Assembly (NCBI GenBank): GCA_016185345.1
Contig: JACPNS010000004.1
Location: 30,727-94,726 of the forward strand
DNA length: 64,000 nucleotides
Source: Solirubrobacterales bacterium
Lineage (GTDB): Bacteria; Actinomycetota; Thermoleophilia; Solirubrobacterales; JACPNS01
Direction of reading: 5' to 3'
Shown: one piece after another, positions 28,083 to 37,159 of the stretch
Position numbering within the stretch: the first letter of the stretch is position 1
How the letters are laid out: each line of letters begins with the position of its first letter
Made by a program: the position numbers and the translations under genes
Notes under the pieces: generated by a model
Seen by the model: only the letters and a program-made list of their open reading frames with translations
Told to the model about the DNA's origin: nothing
Database searches by the model: none

Positions 28083-28412
28083 ATGATTCGAGTCTTTTCC
28101 GAAACAGCCACGCGCAAGCGCCAGCACGCGATGGCGGCCTTGTTCGGCGTCGCGGCACTTCTGGTCGTGCTTGCCACACACGGCCTCGTGATGGACGACT
28201 CAATGCACAACGACAGCGCTGCCCAATGCGTCGCGGCAACAGCCGACGCTTCGCCCGCAAGGTTGTGCACCCCCCTCAGTTCGGTTCTCGCCGAGAGCGA
28301 GCGGCCTGGCCTTGATTTGCGTGCGATCCGGCCGCAAGACGTTTCTCGCCCCGCCTCCCCCGAGCTTCAGAGCAGGCACGGACCAAGTGACCTCCAGGTG
28401 TTTCGGATCTGA
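28083..28412 (+). CDS. small single-pass membrane protein at the start of the metal island
   Basis: About 109 residues from the ATG at 28083; an upstream ATG at 28047 is also in frame. One hydrophobic helix (AMAALFGVAALLVVLATHGLV) is followed by a His/Met/Asp stretch (MDDSMHNDSAAQC) and a polar tail. A TACGAT about 12 bases upstream could be a -10 for a near-leaderless message. It lies 65 bp before the DUF305 lipoprotein. No family recognised; context suggests a metal-linked role. Confidence 0.5.
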   Translation: MIRVFSETATRKRQHAMAALFGVAALLVVLATHGLVMDDSMHNDSAAQCVAATADASPARLCTPLSSVLAESERPGLDLRAIRPQDVSRPASPELQSRHGPSDLQVFRI

Positions 28413-28477
28413 TTCACGCTCCGCGGTGCCCTTCTGCCGCCATGAGACCCTTTGAACCGATACCGAAAGAGAAAAAA

Positions 28478-29092
28478 GTGAAATTTAAAACATTTGTAGT
28501 CGCACTCGCGCTCGTAGCCATCGCCGTCGTGGCGTCTGGTTGCGGAAGCGACAAGTCCAGTGATGCGCAGAACAGCAACATGGCTGGAATGACCGGAATG
28601 GATGGCATGAACGGCATGGACGGCAATCAAGTCGACGCGATGTTCGTCGCGGGCATGATCCCCCATCACGAAGCCGCCGTTGCCATGGCGGAGCTTGCCA
28701 TCAAATCGGCTGAGCGGTCCGAGATCAAGAAACTGTCCAAAAACATCATCGCTTCCCAGAACGCTGAGATTGAGCAGATGCAACAGTTGCAAGCAAAGCT
28801 GCCGGCCACGTCAAAATCGATGATGAACGACCAGGACATGTCCGCAATGATGAGCGAAACTGAGTCGCTGAAGGACGCGAAGGACTTCGACAAGGCCTTC
28901 ATCGACGCGATGATCCCCCATCATCAGTCGGCGATCATGATGGCCAAAAAAGAAATCGATCAAGGGACCAACCCCGAGGTCGTGAAAATCGCCAAAGCGG
29001 TGGTTGCCGCCCAGACAAAAGAGATCGCCGAGATGCAGTCCTGGCGAATCGACTGGTACGGCGAGCCACTCCCCACCGCGAGCACTTCATAG
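28478..29092 (+). CDS. DUF305 lipoprotein with paired His-His motifs
   Basis: About 204 residues from the GTG at 28478, preceded by GAAAGAG. The signal peptide ends in a lipobox (VVASGC), so it should be a membrane-anchored lipoprotein. A Met/Gly/Asp-rich linker (NMAGMTGMDGMNGMDGN) follows. Two ferritin-like helical repeats each carry the DUF305 motif: MFVAGMIPHHEAAVAMA and FIDAMIPHHQSAIMMAKKE. DUF305 genes travel with copper-handling loci, and metal binding by the His and Met residues is likely. It precedes the CDF exporter by ~155 bp. Confidence 0.85.
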   Translation: MKFKTFVVALALVAIAVVASGCGSDKSSDAQNSNMAGMTGMDGMNGMDGNQVDAMFVAGMIPHHEAAVAMAELAIKSAERSEIKKLSKNIIASQNAEIEQMQQLQAKLPATSKSMMNDQDMSAMMSETESLKDAKDFDKAFIDAMIPHHQSAIMMAKKEIDQGTNPEVVKIAKAVVAAQTKEIAEMQSWRIDWYGEPLPTASTS

Positions 29093-29150
29093 AGCTCTAT
29101 GGGGTCAACGGGCCAGTGATCGATTTCGGCTTGGCCGATTTCTGACGCTC

Positions 29151-29180
29151 GAGGGGGCTTGCTATTGCGCGAGCCCCCTC
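29151..29180 (+). terminator. terminator-like hairpin after the DUF305 gene
   Basis: GAGGGGGCT (29151-29159) pairs with AGCCCCCTC (29172-29180) around a 12-base loop. The stem is strong but no T-tract follows, so it may be a weak terminator or a processing barrier between the lipoprotein and the CDF gene. Confidence 0.4.
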
Positions 29181-29248
29181 AGCTCGGGTCCGTCGGCTCG
29201 GTCGTCGATGCTCGCGGAATTGAGCGGTTCATCTAGTACTCTGCGCAG

Positions 29249-30151
29249 ATGAGCGAAGGTCATTCACACGCCACGGCAGCATCGGCAGGTTCGCGGCACT
29301 TGCGGCCACTCGCCATCGCGCTCGCGCTGACGGCCACGTACATGGTCGTCGAAGTCGTGGCCGGGATCCTGACCAACTCTTTGGCACTGATCAGCGACGC
29401 CGGTCATATGCTGACCGACGTGGTCGGACTGAGCATGGCTCTGGCCGCGATCCGGTTCTCACAGAGCCGCCGCGACACATCTCATACTTACGGTCTTTAT
29501 CGGCTCGAGATCCTCGCGAGCCTCGTGAACGCGCTCTTGCTGTTCGCTGTTTCTGGTTATGTGATTTACGAGGCAGTCCAACGCTTCTCAGAACCCCCCG
29601 AGGTTCGCGGTGTCCCGTTGATGGTCGTGGCCGCGGTCGGCCTTATCGTGAATCTCATTTCCTTTCGGCTACTTGCTGCCGGCTCGAAGGAAAGCATCAA
29701 CGTGCGCGGAGCATTCCTCGAGGTCATGGCCGACGCCCTCGGGTCTGCAGGCGTGCTTCTCGCCGGCCTGATCCTGATCACGACGGGGTGGCAGTACGCC
29801 GATCCATTGATCGGGGCGGGTATCGGTCTCTTCATCCTGCCTCGCACCTGGCGTCTCGCGAAGGCGTCGCTCAGAATTTTGCTCGAAATCGCGCCCGCGA
29901 ATATCGACGTCGGGGAAATCCAGTCGCGCCTGGCTTCGATCCCAGGTGTGGAAGAGGTACACGACCTCCACGTATGGACCCTGACTTCCGGCATCGACAG
30001 CGCCTCCGGCCACCTCGCACTCACCGAGGGTGCCGACGTGCGGGCCGTCCTGTCCTCGGCGACGACGCTGTTTCAGAACGAGTTCGGTGTCTCGCACGTG
30101 ACCCTGCAGTGCGAGCCACAGGGATTTCGCGAAAAGCCGATCACGGTCTGA
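29249..30151 (+). CDS. cation diffusion facilitator (CzcD/ZitB-like)
   Basis: 300 residues with six membrane helices. It exports divalent metal (Zn, Cd or Co in the family) in exchange for protons. The transport site is visible as NSLALISDAGHMLTDVVGL (HxxxD in helix II) and FLEVMADALGSAGVLLAG (DxxxD-like in helix V). The cytoplasmic C-terminal domain (GVEEVHDLHVWTLTSGI) is the metal-sensing dimer domain. The N-terminus has a short His run (GHSHATAA). Its stop overlaps the start of the P-type ATPase (TGATG), so the two are coupled. Confidence 0.92.
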   Translation: MSEGHSHATAASAGSRHLRPLAIALALTATYMVVEVVAGILTNSLALISDAGHMLTDVVGLSMALAAIRFSQSRRDTSHTYGLYRLEILASLVNALLLFAVSGYVIYEAVQRFSEPPEVRGVPLMVVAAVGLIVNLISFRLLAAGSKESINVRGAFLEVMADALGSAGVLLAGLILITTGWQYADPLIGAGIGLFILPRTWRLAKASLRILLEIAPANIDVGEIQSRLASIPGVEEVHDLHVWTLTSGIDSASGHLALTEGADVRAVLSSATTLFQNEFGVSHVTLQCEPQGFREKPITV

Positions 30152-32601
30152 TGACTATGAGTGACACGATCCAGGTTGAGGTGCCAATCGAACTCGAGCA
30201 CGACTGTGAAGCGTGCGTGCATCGCCTGCGCGAAGAACTTTTTCTGCATCATGGCGTGATCGGGATTGATGACACTTCGAGCCGCTCAAAGCTTCGCGTA
30301 GATATCGACCCCGTGCAGTGCTCGGCCAGCTGCCTGCTGGAGACCTCTGGCAACACGCAGGACGGCCTTCGCGATCGCTTCGCTCATGATGAACTCAGGG
30401 TGACGGGCATGGATTGCGCCGATTGCGCCAACACGATTCAGCGCGCCGTAGCTCGCGCTGAAGGCGTAAGTCATGCCGAGGTCAGCTTCCCGGCGTCCTC
30501 AATGCGCGTCGAATATGAGTCTCAATCAGTCGATCGCGCGCGAGTCACTGGTCTGGTCGAGCGGCTCGGCTACCGCGTGTCTGAAATGGACGACGATTCA
30601 ACAGACACGCTGCCCGTGTGGAAGCGTGTGGAGACCCACACGTTCGCCGCCGCGGCACTGCTCCTGCTCGCCCTGTTTGTCGATTTTGGGCTCGATCTGA
30701 ACACTCTCGCAGTCGTGCTGTATGGCGCGTCGATCCTCGTCGGCGGAACCCAGATCGCGCGCACAGGCCTCGCTGCCTTGTATGCGACACGCCGTCCAGA
30801 CATTCGCTTTCTGATGACGATCGCAGTGACGGGCGCCGCCACGATCGGGGCGTGGCTCGAAGCCGCTCTCGTAGTGGTGCTTTTCTCCGTGGGTGAACTG
30901 CTCGAATCACGCGCTGTAGAGCATGCCCGACGAGAACTGACGGGTCTCGTCGCCCTGGCTCCAAACTTCGCAAATCTGCGACGCTCGCATTCGCATGGCG
31001 ACGGCCCCGCCCACTACGAAGAATCTCAGGTGCCGGCAAGCGAGCTTAAAATCGGGGACGAAATCGTGATCCGGCCGGGCGAGGCGATTGCGGCCGACGC
31101 CGTGCTGATCGAGGGCGCTTCATCGGTCGATCAGGCTCCAATCACGGGCGAGTCCACTCCGGTGGACAAGGCGATTGGCGACGTGCTGTTTGCCGGCACG
31201 CTCAATGGCCAGGGAATGATGGTTGCTCGCGTCAGCACTGCGCCCGGTGATTCGACCCTCGCCCGCATCGCAACCCTCGTGGCAGAAGCTCAATCTCGCA
31301 AGTCGCCGTCCGAGCGCTGGGTCGACAGCTTCGCTCGGATCTACACGCCCGTCGTGATGCTCGCCTCGGTCCTCGTCGCCGCGCTCCCGCCGCTTTTGGG
31401 CGACACCAGCTTTGCGGACTCGTTCTACAGCGCGCTCGCGCTTTTGATCCTCGCCTGCCCCTGTGCCCTGGTGATTTCGACGCCGGTCGCGATCGTTTCA
31501 GCCCTGGCACGGGCATCCTCCGCGGGCGTCCTGATCAAGGGCGGCGCGCATCTCGAGATGGCGGTTTCGATATCGGCTGTCGCCTTTGACAAGACTGGGA
31601 CCCTCACGGAGGGTCGACCTCGCGTGGTCGCGGTTGACGCAACGCTCGGAGAGGCAGACGAACTCCTCGCGCTCGCCGCTTCACTGGAACAGGGCTCTGA
31701 GCATCCGCTGGCCAAGGCGATTGTGTCCGAGGCGAAGAGCCGGTCGCTGCAGTTGTCGCCGGTAGAAGGATTTGAGGCGCTGGCCGGGCTGGGGGCACGC
31801 GGCACAGTCGATGGCTCTGAAATCCAGATTGGCAACACGAGATTGTTCGAGCGGTCGGATTTTCCTGACGTTGCATCGATCGCAGCCATGAAAGAATTTG
31901 CGGACGACCCGCAGACGCGAGTTCTACTCGTCCGTGACGGCGCCCTGCTCGGTTCGATCGAGCTGGCCGACACGCCCCGGCCGGAGGCAGCCCAGGCCAT
32001 TAGCGAACTGCACAAGCTCGGGATCAAGCGCACTGTGATGCTCACAGGCGACAATCATCGGACGGCGCGGGCCGTGGCCGATGGCTTGGGAATCGACGAA
32101 GTGAGGGCCGAGCTCCTGCCGGCGGACAAAGTCGCTGCGATCGCCGGCCTGGGTGCTGGTACAGCCATGGTCGGAGATGGCGTAAACGACGCCCCGGCAC
32201 TCGCGGCAGCGGACCTTGGTATTGCGATGGGAAGTGCTGGCAGCGCGACCGCTATCGAGGTCGCAGACATCGCCCTGATGGGCGATGATCCACGGAAGGT
32301 TGCGGAGCTGATCGCCACGGCGCGCTGGACCAAAGCCGTGGTGCGGCAGAACATTGCCTTCTCCCTGAGCACGAAGGCTCTTGCGCTGGCGTTCCTTGCC
32401 GTCGGCGCGTTACCGCTGTGGGCGGCCGTGGCTACCGATGTTGGCGCCTCGCTGGTCGTTGTTGGCAACAGTCTCAGGCTTCTGAGCCGTACCCCGGGCG
32501 GCAGATTGCGCAACACGAACGTGCTAGCAACTGCAGTCTCGGCGCGGACTGGCGAGTTCCCGATCGCAGCCAAGAATGAGCGGTGCTGCGATGACTGCTG
32601 A
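30151..32601 (+). CDS. heavy-metal P1B-type ATPase, Cd/Zn/Pb type
   Basis: 816 residues. It uses ATP to expel soft divalent metals. An N-terminal region with CEACVHRL is followed by a heavy-metal-associated domain with MDCADCANTI. Membrane motif LACPCALVISTPVAIVSALA is the CPC of the ZntA/CadA class. DKTGTLTEG is the phosphorylation site, [10 protein letters not shown] the HP locus, and [16 protein letters not shown] the hinge. The C-terminus ends with cysteines (RCCDDC), a likely extra metal site. The ATG at 30151 overlaps the CDF stop; ATG 30157 is an alternative. The downstream ArsR gene overlaps its end. Confidence 0.93.
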   Translation: MTMSDTIQVEVPIELEHDCEACVHRLREELFLHHGVIGIDDTSSRSKLRVDIDPVQCSASCLLETSGNTQDGLRDRFAHDELRVTGMDCADCANTIQRAVARAEGVSHAEVSFPASSMRVEYESQSVDRARVTGLVERLGYRVSEMDDDSTDTLPVWKRVETHTFAAAALLLLALFVDFGLDLNTLAVVLYGASILVGGTQIARTGLAALYATRRPDIRFLMTIAVTGAATIGAWLEAALVVVLFSVGELLESRAVEHARRELTGLVALAPNFANLRRSHSHGDGPAHYEESQVPASELKIGDEIVIRPGEAIAADAVLIEGASSVDQAPITGESTPVDKAIGDVLFAGTLNGQGMMVARVSTAPGDSTLARIATLVAEAQSRKSPSERWVDSFARIYTPVVMLASVLVAALPPLLGDTSFADSFYSALALLILACPCALVISTPVAIVSALARASSAGVLIKGGAHLEMAVSISAVAFDKTGTLTEGRPRVVAVDATLGEADELLALAASLEQGSEHPLAKAIVSEAKSRSLQLSPVEGFEALAGLGARGTVDGSEIQIGNTRLFERSDFPDVASIAAMKEFADDPQTRVLLVRDGALLGSIELADTPRPEAAQAISELHKLGIKRTVMLTGDNHRTARAVADGLGIDEVRAELLPADKVAAIAGLGAGTAMVGDGVNDAPALAAADLGIAMGSAGSATAIEVADIALMGDDPRKVAELIATARWTKAVVRQNIAFSLSTKALALAFLAVGALPLWAAVATDVGASLVVVGNSLRLLSRTPGGRLRNTNVLATAVSARTGEFPIAAKNERCCDDC

Positions 32602-32983
32602 ACCGACGCCACTCGACAGCTGCGAACAACGTCTCGTCAATCCCGTGCGAGTCGCGGAAATCCGCGGGCGCGTGCCTGCGCCTGAAACTGTTTCTGAGCT
32701 GGCGGACGTTTTTCGAGTTCTTGCTGAGCCGTCCCGCCTGGGGATCGTCGCTGCACTTCTGGAAGCCGGCGAGCTCTGCGTTTGCGACCTCGCCGCCACG
32801 GTCGGCCTCTCTGAAACTTCCACGTCACAGCATCTGCGAGTCCTGCGCAGCGGACGCACCGTACGCAGTAGGCGTGAAGGACGCATCGTGTATTACGCGC
32901 TGGATGACTCGCACGTGCGACTGCTGCTGGATGTCGCGCTCCAGCACGTCGCTCACGGGTCAGAATCGCCCGAGCACGACTGA
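32591..32983 (+). CDS. ArsR/SmtB-family metal-responsive repressor
   Basis: About 130 residues from the ATG at 32591. The winged helix is clear (LAEPSRLGIVAALLEAG, VGLSETSTSQHLRVLRSGRTV, YYALDDSHVRLLLDV). ELCVCDLA supplies the Cys pair of the alpha3 metal site (CadC/ArsR type). The final helix DSHVRLLLDVALQHVAHGSE has the Asp-His...His pattern of the alpha5 zinc site. The two possible sites fit a Cd/Pb/Zn sensor for the overlapping CDF-ATPase operon. No operator was identified with confidence. Confidence 0.9.
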   Translation: MTAEPTPLDSCEQRLVNPVRVAEIRGRVPAPETVSELADVFRVLAEPSRLGIVAALLEAGELCVCDLAATVGLSETSTSQHLRVLRSGRTVRSRREGRIVYYALDDSHVRLLLDVALQHVAHGSESPEHD

Positions 32984-33073
32984 GCGGCAACATCTGCCAT
33001 ATCGGCGGCCTCACAGCAAGAAGACTCCGAAAGCTCGGCTCGGTGAGCCGAACGACCTTGCCAGACACTACGG

Positions 33074-35509
33074 CTAACGCTCGGCGGCCACCGGCGACGG
33101 GAGTCGAAGTCGTTTCAACATGAGGGCATTCACCGCGACAATAAGACTTGACCCCGCCATCGTCAACGCGGCGATTTCAGGGCGGAGCACAAGCCCTGTG
33201 GACGGCTGGAAAACGCCGGCGGCTATCGGGAGTGCCAAAGCGTTGTACCCAATTGCCCAAGTGAGGTTCTGGCGCATTTTTCGCAACGTTCCGCGCCCGA
33301 TCGTGAGTCCGATCGGAACATCCAACGGATCCGATCGCATCAGCACGAGATCCGCGGTTTCGATTGCAACGTCAGTGCCGGCACCGATGGCCAGACCGAG
33401 GTCTGCCTGCGCCAACGCCGGTGCGTCGTTCACGCCGTCACCGACCATCGCAACTTTGGTGCCGTCGGCCTGCAACTCGGCGATCTTCGCCGCCTTGTCA
33501 CCGGGTAGCACCTCAGCCATGATCTGGTCGATCCCGAGCTGGTCGCCGATACGCCGCGCGGTCTCGAAGTTGTCGCCGCTGAGCATGACCACGCTCACGC
33601 CAGAATCGTGCAAGGCCGCCACGGCCGCAGCCGAAGTCGGCCGCACTGCGTCCGCAATGGCAATCAATCCAGCCACGCGGTCGTCAATCGCAACCTGCAC
33701 GACTGTCTGGCCGACCTTCGCCAGCTCGTCACGTTTGGCATCCATTGCATCCGTTTTAACGCCTTGCCGATCCATGAGCGGGGCGTTGCCGACCAGGACT
33801 CGCCGCCCGTCGACAGTTGCGGAGGCTCCGTGGCCCGGGATGTTCTCAAATTCGCTGACCTTTGCCTCGGCGAGTCCGAGCTCATCCGCCCGACTGACGA
33901 TCGCTTTCGCCAGTGGATGTTCTGACGACCGTTCAACCGCAGCGACCAGACGGATTAGTTCAGATTCTTCGACTGAGTCGAAAATGACTTCGGCCACCTC
34001 TGGCTCGCCTTTGGTGAGCGTCCCGGTTTTGTCCATCACAACGGTTTGGATCCGCGCCGAGGTTTCAAGGGCAGAAGCATTTTTGAAGAGGATCCCGCGC
34101 TCAGCGCCCAGGCCGGTGCCGACCATGATCGCGGTGGGCGTGGCCAGGCCCAGCGCGTCGGGGCAGGTGATGACAACGACGGTGATCGCGAAAAGCATCG
34201 CCTCGCTGAATGGGACGTCGCTGAAGACAAGCCAGGCGGTAAGCGTCCCAACGCCACCAACCAATGCAACCAGGACGAGCCAAAAAGCGGCACGATCGGC
34301 CAGTCGCTGGCCGGGCGCCTTGGAGCTCTGGGCCTCCTGAACCAGTTTCACGATCTGCGCGAGTGCAGTGTCGCTCCCTACCTTGGTCGCCCTCGCTCGT
34401 AGCGTGCCGTTGATATTGATTGTTGCGCCAGTTACTTCCGAGCCGACGGTCTTGTGCACGGGGAGAGACTCGCCCGTAACCATCGACTCATCGATCTCGC
34501 TCTCGCCTTCTTCCACCGTGCCGTCGACGGCGATTTTCGATCCCGGTCGGATGATCAGGATGTCGCCAACCTTTACGTCGGCCGTCGCCACCTCGATCGT
34601 CTCACCGTCTCGCTCGACCAGTGCCTTCGCAGGTGAGAGGTTCAACAGGGTGCGAATTGCGTCGTTGGCGCCCCCGCGGGCGCGCATTTCAAACCAGTGG
34701 CCAAGTAACACGAAGGACGCCAGCACAACTGCGGCCTCATAGAAAACTTCGCCGCCTCCGGTCAGAGTGACGCTCAGGGAAAAGACCCACCCAGACCCGA
34801 CCGCCACCGCTACCAGCACCATCATGTCGAGCGTCCGAGCGCGCAGCGCTCGCACCGCTCCCGTAAAGAAGATCAGGGATGCGTAGAAGATCACTGGGAG
34901 GCTCAGCAAGAGCTGCCACACGTCATTGCGCAGGCCGAACGGCGGGGCGGCGCTGAAACCGACTACGTCGCTCCCAATCGGCGACCAGAGCACGATCGGG
35001 ATCGCAAAGGCGAGAGCGACGAAGAAGCGATTCCGCATGTCCGCGACCATCGCGTCCATCGACATGCCGCCATGGCCGCCATGTCCCATCACCTCATCGG
35101 GAGACCGCATTTCGTGCGACTCGTGGTCGTGCGATTCGTGGTCGTGCGTCTCGTGGTCGTGCGTCTCGTGGTCGTGCGACTCGTGATCGTGCGATTCGTG
35201 GTCGTGCGATTCGTGGTCGGACGGATCGCCCGGTTCGGCCGCCGGGTCACACAGGTGATTTGGGACGGATTGTCCCGCACAGTGATATCCGCAGTCGTCA
35301 ATTGTGCTGCGCAGATCGGCGAGCGAAGTCCGGCTCGCATCGAATCGCACAGCAGCAGTCTGCGCCACCGGGTTCACGTCTACCGACTCGACACCGTCAA
35401 GCGCTCCAAGCACGCGGCTCACCACGGCCTGTTCAGAAGCTCGCAAGATCGGCCGCACGTCGAGCACTGCGTCGCGAGAATCCGCGCTATGGGCATGAGA
35501 AGGTTTCAT
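33074..35509 (-). CDS. P1B-type ATPase with His-rich N-terminus and CPD membrane motif
   Basis: 811 residues. The N-terminal ~75 residues resemble a heavy-metal-associated domain but lack its CxxC. A His-rich repeat (about residues 95-135, [10 protein letters not shown] units) follows and then [13 protein letters not shown]. The membrane motif reads [17 protein letters not shown], with Cys-Pro-Asp instead of the CPC of CopA or CPH of Cop[23 protein letters not shown] and [16 protein letters not shown] are the ATPase motifs. CopB-like overall; copper or silver is likely but the specificity is open. Transcribed towards the ArsR operon. Confidence 0.9.
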   Translation of the reverse strand: MKPSHAHSADSRDAVLDVRPILRASEQAVVSRVLGALDGVESVDVNPVAQTAAVRFDASRTSLADLRSTIDDCGYHCAGQSVPNHLCDPAAEPGDPSDHESHDHESHDHESHDHETHDHETHDHESHDHESHEMRSPDEVMGHGGHGGMSMDAMVADMRNRFFVALAFAIPIVLWSPIGSDVVGFSAAPPFGLRNDVWQLLLSLPVIFYASLIFFTGAVRALRARTLDMMVLVAVAVGSGWVFSLSVTLTGGGEVFYEAAVVLASFVLLGHWFEMRARGGANDAIRTLLNLSPAKALVERDGETIEVATADVKVGDILIIRPGSKIAVDGTVEEGESEIDESMVTGESLPVHKTVGSEVTGATININGTLRARATKVGSDTALAQIVKLVQEAQSSKAPGQRLADRAAFWLVLVALVGGVGTLTAWLVFSDVPFSEAMLFAITVVVITCPDALGLATPTAIMVGTGLGAERGILFKNASALETSARIQTVVMDKTGTLTKGEPEVAEVIFDSVEESELIRLVAAVERSSEHPLAKAIVSRADELGLAEAKVSEFENIPGHGASATVDGRRVLVGNAPLMDRQGVKTDAMDAKRDELAKVGQTVVQVAIDDRVAGLIAIADAVRPTSAAAVAALHDSGVSVVMLSGDNFETARRIGDQLGIDQIMAEVLPGDKAAKIAELQADGTKVAMVGDGVNDAPALAQADLGLAIGAGTDVAIETADLVLMRSDPLDVPIGLTIGRGTLRKMRQNLTWAIGYNALALPIAAGVFQPSTGLVLRPEIAALTMAGSSLIVAVNALMLKRLRLPSPVAAER
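35118..35222 (-). repeat. seven 15-bp tandem repeats encoding (D/H)-E-(S/T)-H units
   Basis: Seven consecutive 15-bp units follow the pattern GAYTCGTGGTCGTGC on the plus strand, with one or two changes each. Read on the minus strand they encode the His/Asp-rich metal-binding segment of the CPD-type ATPase. The period is a multiple of three, so copy number can change without a frameshift. Confidence 0.9.
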
Positions 35510-35585
35510 GAATTGATCCTATAGGTCCTCGTAAACAGTCGGTGGGCAGGGGAAACGAAGCCGAATTTCGTGCCGAGCTTTCTGC

Positions 35586-36194
35586 TCAGCCGTTGCCCTC
35601 GGCCTCAGTTGCGGCTTGGACTGAGCGGCCGGCGGTTGGATGGCCGGCGCGTAAAAGCACCATCAATCTCAGGCTGACGACCAGGAAGGCCAGCTCGATC
35701 AAAGGCAGCAGGCTGTCCATGTCCACACCCTCATCAAAACCGTCGCTCGGAATCAGCCACGGATGCGCGGACCCATTGGCGAGATGGAAGTTGATGTTCA
35801 TCAGGATCGCACCGATCGAGCCGAGTGCGACGGCCAACCACACGACCAGTTCCGCGCGATAGCTGAGGCGGTGCCATCTGAAGAGGAGCGCGATCGCGGC
35901 TCCGATCAACGCGACACCGACCAGAAGCTCACCGACCTCAATCAAGATTCCGAAAAGCTTCGCATTCGGAATGACAGCCGAGTCGAGGAAGGATTTGTAC
36001 CAACCGATCGTACCTTCGGATTTCTCCGTGAGCTCGTCTGCGAGACCGGAGGGAAAGCCTCCGCGAACCAGCTTCGTGAGGCCCGACATGAACCACTCAT
36101 AGCCGATGAACGCCATAACGACGCAAAAACCTTTCAGCGCGAGACTCCCAGCGTGGGCTTCCCGAAGTTGTCTGCTTTCAGAACTCGTGTTCAT
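35586..36194 (-). CDS. DoxX/DoxD-like membrane protein
   Basis: About 202 residues from the ATG at 36194; an upstream start at 36284 only adds low-complexity sequence. Four hydrophobic helices are seen. The first (GFCVVMAFIGYEWFMSGLTKL) carries the E/K-flanked motif usual in DoxX-like and TQO small-subunit proteins, and ILMNINFHLANG and IELAFLVV lie later. Such proteins are linked to membrane redox and detoxification. It lies between the copper-type ATPase and small metal-binding proteins on one strand. Confidence 0.7.
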   Translation of the reverse strand: MNTSSESRQLREAHAGSLALKGFCVVMAFIGYEWFMSGLTKLVRGGFPSGLADELTEKSEGTIGWYKSFLDSAVIPNAKLFGILIEVGELLVGVALIGAAIALLFRWHRLSYRAELVVWLAVALGSIGAILMNINFHLANGSAHPWLIPSDGFDEGVDMDSLLPLIELAFLVVSLRLMVLLRAGHPTAGRSVQAATEAEGNG

Positions 36195-36232
36195 TGATTT
36201 GTCCCTCAACCGTGGTGTGTTTACGTGCTCGA

Positions 36233-36439
36233 TCAATGTCCGCCCTTCATCATCGTCATCATGACCGCCATAATGACCAAGCACCCGATCGCAATGATGA
36301 GGAACCCAGCGCTCACAACGCCGGCCAGGACCAGGCCGACCGCAACGGCGATCATCGGAACGCAGCAGGCAATCATCATCCAGTGACTGTGGCCTCCGCC
36401 CCCGCCATCCTCATCGTGCCCTGACTCGTGAGGACTCAC
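36233..36439 (-). CDS. tiny His/Met-rich membrane protein
   Basis: About 68 residues from the GTG at 36439, which overlaps the stop of the upstream gene (GTGA). The N-terminus is His/Gly-rich (SPHESGHDEDGGGGGHSHW), the two helices contain a CC pair (MMIACCVPMIAVAVGLV) and the end is MTMMKGGH. DUF2933-type proteins of copper loci look similar. Metal binding is inferred from composition and neighbours. Confidence 0.6.
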   Translation of the reverse strand: MSPHESGHDEDGGGGGHSHWMMIACCVPMIAVAVGLVLAGVVSAGFLIIAIGCLVIMAVMMTMMKGGH

Positions 36440-36678
36440 GGCCGATCCTTGAGTGAGGGCGGAACGTGGCCGAGCCTGGAGTACAGCGGACAATGGCCCG
36501 TCGCGCCCGTGATGATCAGATCGAGGCCAGCCGCCACAAGCAACAGCTCAAGAATCACAACGATTGTGCTGTCGGCAGCGCTCAGGAGCAGCAGAACACC
36601 CGCGAGTGCTCCCAATCCTCCGACGGCCATCCGGCCGACGCGTTCTATCGATGAAATGTTCACAACTGGGCGTTTCAT
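36436..36678 (-). CDS. DUF2892 (YgaP-type) membrane protein
   Basis: 80 residues from the ATG at 36678, with GGAG seven bases upstream; a TTG at 36690 is in frame but less likely. The family pattern is clear: NISSIERVGRMAVGGLGALA, a second helix, and ITGATGHCPLYSRLGH at the end. DUF2892 proteins often accompany rhodanese or metal-resistance genes. It overlaps the next small gene by four bases. Confidence 0.78.
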   Translation of the reverse strand: MKRPVVNISSIERVGRMAVGGLGALAGVLLLLSAADSTIVVILELLLVAAGLDLIITGATGHCPLYSRLGHVPPSLKDRP

Positions 36679-36748
36679 GCGTGTCTCCAAAGAATCAGCT
36701 CGATAGGAGCTGCTGAACCAATCTATCTCACCGGATTGAGCCGATCGC

Positions 36749-36994
36749 CTACTTACCTTTTCCCATATCCATCTGGCCGTTGCTCATCGACTGGTCGCCA
36801 GACATCGAGCCTGAGGCCGAGCCGGTGCTGGAGCTGCTGCCCATCTGGTCACTGTTCATCGTCTGGCCGCCGGGCATCATCATCTGGTTCGTGTTGTTGC
36901 TCGAGCCGCCGAAGATCGACGTCGCGACCGCCACCGCAACGACGCCAGCGATGACCACGGCTATCAGCAGGGTCGCCAAGTTGTTCTTTGCCAC
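36749..36994 (-). CDS. Met-rich single-pass exported peptide
   Basis: 81 residues from the GTG at 36994, preceded by AAAGGAG at seven bases. One N-terminal helix (LATLLIAVVIAGVVAVAVAT) is followed by an entirely Met/Ser/Gly/Asn tail (NQMMMPGGQTMNSDQMG ... DQSMSNGQMDMGKGK). Met-rich tails outside the membrane bind Cu(I) in several copper systems, so copper buffering is a reasonable inference. It lies upstream of the DUF2892 gene and is divergent from the BNR-like lipoprotein. Confidence 0.65.
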   Translation of the reverse strand: MAKNNLATLLIAVVIAGVVAVAVATSIFGGSSNNTNQMMMPGGQTMNSDQMGSSSSTGSASGSMSGDQSMSNGQMDMGKGK

Positions 36995-37159
36995 TTTGTG
37001 TCTCCTTTGATTGATCAACTGATCGGGCTACGGTGAGAAGTCCGCCCGGACGCTCCGTGAATGCGAAGATAGTCGTCCTCGCCGGCACCGAGACTGGCGA
37101 GTCGATTCTCTTCCGACCGACCCCCTTGCGGAGAGTCCTCAGCGAGATAGGGTGATCGC
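36995..37159. other. divergent intergenic region in the metal island
   Basis: 165 bp between the Met-rich peptide gene and the lipoprotein gene. It must hold promoters for both directions. I see the AAAGGAG ribosome site of the minus-strand gene and the short palindrome TTGATCAA near 37010-37017, but no clear metal-box motif. Confidence 0.35.

Noticed and set aside
29788..30150. Upstream extension of the Cd/Zn ATPase frame
   Set aside because: It runs through the CDF gene in another frame; the TGATG junction at 30149-30153 gives a better start.
32984..33073. Possible small gene between arsR and the CPD ATPase
   Set aside because: The 90-bp gap between convergent genes has no start with a ribosome site and no protein-like sequence.
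35118..35222. CRISPR-like array
   Set aside because: Units are 15 bp, directly abutting and coding; there are no spacers.
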